From the NCBI GenBank assembly GCA_916610825.1, contig OU744449.1, positions 18,073,344-18,137,343 on the forward strand: DNA of 64,000 nt, given 5' to 3'. This DNA comes from Haliclystus octoradiatus (Eukaryota > Cnidaria > Staurozoa > Stauromedusae > Haliclystidae). Of the stretch, positions 59,401-64,000 are shown piece by piece (position 1 is the first letter of the stretch; each line of letters starts with the position of its first letter). Made by a program: the position numbers and the translations under genes. The notes beneath the pieces are model-generated. The model was not told the DNA's origin. It worked only from the letters and a program-made list of their open reading frames with translations, and ran no database searches.

Positions 59401-62321
59401 CTAAAAGTCACTACTCGCAGCACCCTCCCCCATTCCTATCGGCGCTATTTGCATCAACGCATGCGTATTATGAACAACATGTAACTTAAAAACAGTGTAG
59501 AGCCACAAATAATGATAATAAATAAATATTATCGAAGGCCGATACCTAGAGTTGAACCAGGATAGAAGTGCACACAAACCAGACGCTCAACCACTACGCC
59601 ACATGACCGATTTGATTTTTGATGAAATTTTGAGACACAAAATGATTCAAAGACGACAGAATTGTATCACGTGACTAAACCCTAGCCCTAACCCTAAACC
59701 TAACCCTAGCCTCGTGATCGAGTGTCAAGCCTCGTTTTTAACACATTTTAAAGATTTTTAACTCAGGGAGGATGCTGCGAGTAGTGATTACTATAAAAAT
59801 ACTTTCAGTCAATGTATAATTGTATACGTAGGCTACTCAGTACTGTATCTGTATTGAAACGTTAACCTAAAGATGTTGTATTGTTACTTAAAACATGCTA
59901 AAAACGATGAAATAATGTTATAATCGTAAAATTACCTGTGATTATATCGTTCGATTCGAGTATGTTTCAAAAGTGTCAACATCCTGAAGAGTTATTCCAG
60001 TATTTCCACAAATTACAAACCTAAACAGAGTAATAGTAAAATAATTTAAGGCAGCAAATCAAGACAATAAGAAAGTTCTGAATGTTTCGAAATATGTGAA
60101 ACTAAAACAGCAGCACTACCTTCTATGAACGGAAAAGAAAAAGGGGCATAGTAATATTTATAGATAGATAGCAAAATAGACCACTAAATAACACCACATC
60201 CTATGGCTTATTACCTTTCAATAAATCGTTCGTTCCGAGTATGTTTTTAAATGCCAACATCTTCAAGAATTGCTCCAGCATTTCCACGAAATAAAAAATA
60301 AAAACCCACAAACAAAATAATAATAATAAAATAGTTTCAATCAGCAAATCAAGACAATAAGAAGATTTTGAATGTTTCAAATAATATGAAACTAAATACA
60401 GCAACTAAAAAAATGTTTTTAAATGTTGACATCTTGATCTGCTCTTCCAGTATTTCCACGAAATATAAACCTAGAAACAAAGTAATAAAATAGTTTCAGT
60501 CAGCAAAGCAAGACAATAGGCACAACAATAATTGTGGATGAAAAATTGCGAGAATTTGCAGTGATATGCCTACAATATTCATTCTAAACTATATGTCTAC
60601 CCTTGCCGCTTGACGAGCAATTCTTGTGTCAACAATTCAAAATACATCAATTTTCAGATACCATATTCATAGACAAACATCCTCATTATAATTTATTCCA
60701 CCAGATCAACAGTCTAATCTACAGAACATGAAGCTAGAAGTTTTATAAATGATACTGTTAGGTTAATGAGGTGAAACTAAACCGAGGACTTTATATCATT
60801 TATGAACTTGAGCAATTTGAATTTAGAAGTAAGAAATTTATGGGTCATAACTTACCAAAGTTTTCAAGCCTTGCGATTTGTACAGTGTATCTGCTTGTAA
60901 ATCTCAATTAAAGAGCTACATATCTTTCAGCTAGTAATAAGTTATACAGAATACTAAATGTGTAACCAGGAGTCCAGGACTATTTTCTTGGCAAAACGTT
61001 CCATGCCGTATTAGCTGTAGTATAGAAAGTTACACGTACTAGTCAAGCTATCATAATCGTCGCCATCCAGTTGAAGAGATAAACATAATAATTTATTATC
61101 TTTAATACTTAGGTTATTGTGTAGTGCTCGATCTTTTTACCAGTTTAAATAACTTAAAATTTAATTCTAAATTCAGTGCATTGAATATTATTTTTTTTTC
61201 CATCTGAACATAATAACCGTTGAAGCAAAAAAAGTCAAAAGATTTGAAAACTGTACACCGATATAAGCTACATTCTGATTGGTCTAATAGGTGATGTTTC
61301 GCTTGTATGTTTCGCGCCAACAGAAGCCCTATTTCGTCATCGGATCCTGTCAATCAAACAGCGCGAATGATTGGATTGACGTTGCTGTTCGACTCAGATC
61401 CAATAGATGTGGTTAAATTTGATTTTCTGTTTAAACCAACTTAAAACCAACATATAAAAGTTTCAACCAAGGCGTATCCAACTGACCGACGTTGGATCAG
61501 CGTTGATCTAATGTCGGTATGTCCAGTGGTTATCAATTGCATGCTGTGGAATTGTCGAGAGTTTTCAAATAAAATTTTATAATGAAAAAAGTTAAATGGC
61601 CTAATTTTCCATGCAATGCAACACATTTTTTTCAAACAAAGCTACAATTAAATATATTTTCATGTATAGTATGTTACAAAAGACACTATTTAGTCTAATA
61701 TAAGGCTTTTGGTTTAATGTGTTATGTTTTGTTTTAAGTGTAAAAATGATCTTTTGGGAGAAAACAAATTTTGATATAACTTTTTTCTATCCGTACATGT
61801 CACTGTTGCTTTCTTTCCCAAATGGCGACACTGATACAATGGTAAATTCAATTGCTATATCTCTTAAAATATAATGGTTTAAAAGGTTACTTCAATTTGA
61901 AGAATACTTATTTTAGTTTTGGCCCAGAGTTTGTGGTGTGTCACTGTCTTAATCTGGCATTAACTGATCAAATTTTCGCTGACTAACACAGCGTAACAAT
62001 AACAATCTAACCATACTCACTGTGACCCTAGTTTATAAAAATAATGTTGCCTAACCAAGTATATTTTACTCTTGCTTATGTATAGAAATGTTATTTAAAC
62101 AGTTTTGTTTTATGATCAATATTTGACATTTTAATAAGGAAGGCTCATCAATTTATGAAATTATAAAATTGTAGGCCTATTCGTATTTTGTCCTGTCATT
62201 GATCAATTAAAATCAATCTGGCTCAGTGGCTCTCCTGGGTGATAATAATACTGTGACTTCTATTTTTTTTTACTAGGATTTAATTATGATTCGTGACGGT
62301 TTGCAAATCCTACTACCCAAG
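53323..62321 (+). CDS. adsl: Adenylosuccinate lyase, exons 1-3, 3' end outside the window
   Basis: Exons 53323-53460, 58069-58272 and 62277-62321 join in phase 0 into 129 codons. ADSL acts twice in purine synthesis, releasing fumarate from SAICAR and from adenylosuccinate, and works as a cytosolic homotetramer. Seen: an N terminus like animal ADSL ([17 protein letters not shown]-x-W), the block [12 protein letters not shown] with the conserved active-site His region, [10 protein letters not shown] (first conserved superfamily block) and [15 protein letters not shown]. The ATG at 53323 gives the expected start and has A at -3. The remaining three quarters of the protein (normal length about 480) must lie past 64000. 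Confidence 0.95.
53692..54549. mobile_element. Foldback/MITE element in ADSL intron 1
   Basis: Inverted arms of about 190-210 bp: left from cggtgtctgtaac, right ending gttacagacaccg. They share tgcgtgcttttcaggaaata, cgatgttatg-aaaaagttct and gtcgtaattgac-gggact. No ORF; no obvious target duplication. Contains a younger hAT MITE at 54029-54138. Confidence 0.82.
54029..54138. mobile_element. Short hAT MITE (110 bp) nested in the foldback
   Basis: Ends ttgggatgcaccggaat and atttcggtgcatcccta are inverted, flanked by a perfect 8-bp duplication cacattga (54021-54028 and 54139-54146). TAGGGATGCACCGAAAT-type ends are a known hAT form. Confidence 0.88.
54640..54940. repeat. Minisatellite, unit about 30 bp
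   Basis: Seven or eight diverged units built on attagtaatttgcggaa and gaatatgaga. In ADSL intron 1; open frames across it are incidental. Confidence 0.8.
55386..56175. repeat. Repeated tgtctgactgac motif
   Basis: Forward copies at 55386, 55589 (one change), 55619 and 56160 (one change), and an inverted copy at 56002. The pair 56002/56160 (ctgtcagtcagacacg and cgtgtttgactgacag) would be 15-16-bp inverted ends of a 174-bp MITE. Confidence 0.55.
56176..58068. other. Rest of ADSL intron 1, nothing recognised
   Basis: AT-rich, no repeat or coding signal that I can support. Confidence 0.4.
58069..58272 (+). CDS. adsl: ADSL exon 2
   Basis: 68 codons [10 protein letters not shown]...SCFVGDNA, acceptor ttttcag, donor gtaagt. 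Carries the RHDVMAH and GATS blocks. Confidence 0.96.
59537..59608 (-). other. tRNA-like sequence (SINE head or tRNA pseudogene)
   Basis: On the - strand gtggcgtagtggttgagcg looks like a D-loop/A box, and cctggttcaactctagg a T-arm/B box at the right spacing. The acceptor stem pairs poorly. Different from the 13335/25146 SINE head. Confidence 0.45.
59683..59712. repeat. Short interstitial telomere-like repeat
   Basis: Five imperfect CCCTAA units (ccctagccctaaccctaaac then ctaaccctag). Confidence 0.7.
62277..62321 (+). CDS. adsl: ADSL exon 3
   Basis: 15 codons [15 protein letters not shown], acceptor after a long T tract (tttactag), donor gtatgt. It continues directly from GDNA in the family alignment. 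Confidence 0.92.
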
Positions 62322-64000
62322 GTATGTTATTTACCATTGTAGATTACATTGAGCAAACTAAATGGTTAAACCGAAGAAGATTATATTTTATTTTACCAAA
62401 CTAAATGCTTATTCATTTAGCCTACAAATAAAATAGAAATTACTACGATCTATTGTAGACACGCGAGTATTATTGACATGAGATAAGATGTCCAGCATAC
62501 AGCATTCCAAACGCGATATAATTATCAAAAGAAATACCGACAAAACTACATTTTTGATCATTAAACTCTTTAAAAAAATAACACCAGCGTACATTTTTTT
62601 GTTCATCGCATGTTTTAATTCTGCTTAATCAACTGATGAAAAAAATCAGCGTGAAAAATGGTGTGCCCTTCATTCTATTGGACTCTAAAGCTTTTTCGAA
62701 AAATTGAAGCATTGTAACAATTACTCAGAGTTTGTCAATAAAATGACATTAATCAATAGAAAACTGTTTATTCTATCCTGACGCGAAATTTTTATTTTAT
62801 TAAACCAACAAACAAATGAGCTACAAGGAAAAGAAAGTTTTTAAGGATCATTGATCACAAAAAGGGTAAATATTAAACTGCTAATAAAATTGTTATTGTT
62901 CATCTAAGATCAAAAATACTCCATATATGATATCTCCTTACCCATATCTACATGTGTAAAAAGTTTGAACAAAATCAATTTTTTTTTGGAACACGAAGCC
63001 GTTCGATTTGACCTGGACTGACTATGTTGTAATGTCCTTATAGCATAGTGAATGATTCTTGTTTATTGATATAATTTCAAGTTCGTTAAATAACATTAAC
63101 AGAGCGGATATAGTTCCGGCTGCTGGAAAGCTGTCCTCAAAATATAATGTTCTGTGCGTCCTTTGCGCATGCCTATGTAGATAGTTAACATTGCGTTGTC
63201 GATCAATCCAAATTAAATCTGAAGTAGTTTGTAAAAAAGTTCATAGCACCGACGCCGTAGATTGGATCGACTGTTTGGAATAAATATAAAACAGAAACGA
63301 TATTAAACATATCTATGCATTAATCATTTTATTCTGTGTTTGATTTATCGAATCTTTTCAGCGATGCGACCCAGCGTTTTAATATTTGAGTGTTGTGACA
63401 TTTATTTGACGCTCTTAAATGGTTTCACAGAATATTTATGAGTTTGTTTGCTTTTTCTATAAGTTTGGAGGTACGGTTTGGTGTGGCATCTAGCCTCGTA
63501 AATCCCTCATATAAAATGTTTTCAACCCTAGCACTTTAAATTTAAATTATTTTATATTCTATTATTAAGTTGACGAACAGAATTGTTATTAACGAGATCG
63601 AGGAACAGGACCATCCGTCGCCAGTCCGTTGTCTCTAGTACTAAGGATTCCGGCTGCCAGAACATTATCCACTGCGTAACATTTATGTTGATGCAGGCAT
63701 TTGCTGGTCATCTCTGTTTTGTAGAGTTTCAAAGTTGTTGTTTCTGGGCAGATAATGTGATACTTTTTAGTACATGAGCACATTTCAAGATTTCCAAATA
63801 GATGTTGATAACTCTATTCAGTATATGTATTTTTCTTTTTCTAAATAATAATTTACGTTGTAGCTATCTGTTTTTTTAATGTCTCTTCCTTTCACACATG
63901 AGAATTTTCAGACTTTTAATGGATTTTAAACTATTTTTCCATTGGAATCCATTACAAAATATCTAGATACCCTAGATTTCAAGCTGTTTTATTGATTTTT
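62322..64000. other. ADSL intron 3 (start), nothing recognised
   Basis: No further ADSL coding sequence was found before the end of the window. An open frame on both strands at 63583-63783 has no identity I can support. Confidence 0.4.

Larger units (their letters stand above)
59040..60530. repeat. Diverged tandem repeat, four copies
   Basis: Copies start near 59050, 59985, 60260 and 60435. Each contains a version of ttccagtatttccacgaaa, ..aaacctag..caaagtaat, and cagcaaatcaagacaataag. Spacing is uneven (about 175-930 bp). Confidence 0.7.
58311..61529. mobile_element. Candidate DNA element (3.2 kb) in ADSL intron 2
   Basis: 14-bp inverted ends ccactggacacacc (58311) and ggtatgtccagtgg (61516-61529), each followed inward by caacgttgg-like repeats (58330-58450, 61470-61510). 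No transposase seen. The interior holds diverged tandem repeats and a tRNA-like stretch. No clear target duplication, so the boundaries are provisional. Confidence 0.55.

Noticed and set aside
63583-63783. Overlapping open frames on both strands (64 codons each)
   Set aside because: The - strand reading has several Cys and looks vaguely transposon-like, but I recognise no domain and it does not continue ADSL.

Overview
This is a eukaryotic, intron-rich, AT-rich window from an invertebrate animal genome. Two host genes are recognisable, both on the + strand and head to tail. The mix of Ty3/Gypsy, Ty1/Copia, DIRS-like, Penelope-like and non-LTR retroelements, plus hAT, Harbinger and foldback DNA elements, fits a medium-sized invertebrate genome. 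A tunicate or other invertebrate deuterostome is plausible but not proven from sequence alone.

Host gene 1 (8608-40548, +) is a DBH-like copper monooxygenase (MOXD1/DBH family with a DOMON domain). Twelve exons join in phase into 505 codons ending at a TAA, with a C-terminal hydrophobic tail and an AATAAA at 40985. All six expected copper ligands are present. The signal peptide and first half of the DOMON domain were not found and probably lie before the window. Host gene 2 (53323 to beyond 64000, +) is adenylosuccinate lyase (ADSL). Its first three coding exons are here, separated by introns of about 4 kb or more.

Almost everything else is mobile DNA. 1-7400: a decayed DIRS-like element on the - strand (RT, RNase H, tyrosine recombinase), split by a 4.3 kb foldback element with a perfect 9-bp target duplication, which is itself split by a non-LTR retrotransposon. 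Introns of gene 1: two copies of an hAT-type MITE, an inverted pair of tRNA-derived SINEs, two clusters of the palindrome GTTCATGAAC, a Penelope-like remnant, a MITE 10 nt from a splice donor, a second GATCA-rich foldback, a transposon-like ORF of unknown class, and a decayed Ty3/Gypsy element in the 9.9 kb intron 10.

The 12 kb between the genes is one nested stack: a Copia element (-) cut by a complete-ended Gypsy element (5-bp duplication ccaac), by a Harbinger-type MITE (TAA duplication) that is itself cut by a LINE (45-bp duplication), and by an LTR-plus-gag fragment of another Gypsy. Its 3' end runs into a 750-bp AAAAT pentanucleotide array. ADSL introns carry a foldback with a nested hAT MITE, a minisatellite, a 3.2 kb candidate DNA element with 14-bp inverted ends, and a short interstitial telomere-like tract. 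I saw no bacterial operon, CRISPR array, or clear new functional system. The most unusual material is the family of GATCA-rich foldback elements, the GTTCATGAAC palindrome clusters and the depth of nesting.
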